From Nitrospinota bacterium (GTDB lineage: Bacteria > UBA8248), in assembly GCA_011523725.1 (NCBI GenBank), contig WTGD01000355.1, positions 1-6,187 on the forward strand: a stretch of 6,187 nt of DNA, in the 5' to 3' direction. Shown in pieces: positions 5,786-6,187 of this stretch. The notes under the pieces were generated by a model. It was not told the DNA's origin. It saw nothing but the letters and a program-made list of their open reading frames with translations, and made no database searches. The translations under genes were made by a program, and so were the position numbers. How positions within the stretch are numbered: position 1 is the stretch's first letter; each line of letters starts with the position of its first letter.

Positions 5786-6187
5786 GGCGCGGCCTGTCCA
5801 TCTACCTGGGCGGGGGCATCATCGCCCTTTTGCTCATCGTTACCCTGGCCGCCCCCCTCCTCTCGCCCCAGGACCCCTATGAGATGGAGCTGGCGCAAGG
5901 GCTGGCGGCTCCCGAGGCGGCGCACCCCTTCGGGCGGGACAAACTGGGCCGCGACATCCTGAGCCGCGTCCTGCACGGCGGGAGAACGTCGCTCACGGTG
6001 GGCTTCGCCGCCGTATCGGTATCCGTGCTGCTGGGCGTCATCATCGGAGGCATCGCGGGTTATCTCGGCGGGGTGTGGGACGAGGCGATCATGCGCGTCA
6101 CCGACGTGTTCCTGGCCTTCCCGGGCATCCTGCTCGCCATCGCCCTCATGTCGGTGCTCGCGCCGAGCCTGTGGAACATCGTCATAT
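5782..6187 (+). CDS. ABC transporter permease, DppC/OppC family, N-terminal part (cut by window edge)
   Basis: This is the second membrane subunit of the importer, partner of the DppB-type permease. 135 codons are visible. TM1 spans about 10-27, followed by the family signature HPFGRDKLGRDILSR (48-62) and GGRTSL (66-71). A second helix runs about 72-95, then AGYLGG (92-97), D100-E and DVFLAFPGILLAIAL (108-122), all typical of DppC/OppC. The EAA loop and the last helices lie beyond the right edge. The ATG overlaps the upstream TGA in an ATGA junction, indicating translational coupling. The two ATP-binding subunits expected for this importer class are not in the window and probably follow downstream. 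Confidence 0.95.
   Translation, partial: MRRGLSIYLGGGIIALLLIVTLAAPLLSPQDPYEMELAQGLAAPEAAHPFGRDKLGRDILSRVLHGGRTSLTVGFAAVSVSVLLGVIIGGIAGYLGGVWDEAIMRVTDVFLAFPGILLAIALMSVLAPSLWNIVI

Overview
This is a GC-rich window (by eye roughly 60-65% G+C, with many G/C third codon positions) from a Gram-negative-type bacterium. Envelope genes point that way: an exported PBP4-type D,D-peptidase, a lipoprotein substrate-binding protein and an exported thioredoxin-fold protein. The sequence alone does not identify the phylum. If the main finding is right, the organism decodes UGA as selenocysteine (Sec).

Layout. The left half (1-3157) is a minus-strand block. Read 5'->3' it holds a peroxiredoxin-like gene (3157-2612), a dacB/PBP4 gene (2560-791) and the N-terminal 237 codons of recJ (711 to the left edge). 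From a divergent intergenic region at 3158-3286, a plus-strand peptide-type ABC importer operon runs off the right edge. It contains a family 5 solute-binding lipoprotein (3287-4864), a DppB/OppB-type permease (4865-5785) and the start of a DppC/OppC-type permease (5782 onward). The importer genes abut or overlap by 4 nt, so they are almost certainly co-transcribed. The ATPase genes are presumably beyond the right edge.

Main result. The peroxiredoxin-like gene looks like two broken ORFs (3178-2939 and 2836-2612), but both lie in one frame, separated by a single in-frame TGA (2941-2939) and 34 further sense codons. The TGA sits exactly where the first cysteine of the family's CxxC active site belongs (YRGHF-TGA-V-I-C-QRQL). 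A hairpin with a G-initiated apical loop starts 11 nt after the TGA, as expected of a bacterial SECIS element. I therefore annotate one selenoprotein of 181 residues with a U73-x-x-C76 redox motif and a signal peptide, not a pseudogene. It has a strong Shine-Dalgarno sequence and a good sigma70-like promoter with a palindrome in its spacer.

How the genes may work together. The minus-strand block would put an exported Sec-dependent redox protein, a periplasmic peptidoglycan D,D-peptidase and a DNA-repair exonuclease in one possible transcription unit. The plus-strand block is an independent peptide or peptide-like importer. I saw no tRNA, rRNA, CRISPR array, insertion sequence or convincing intrinsic terminator.
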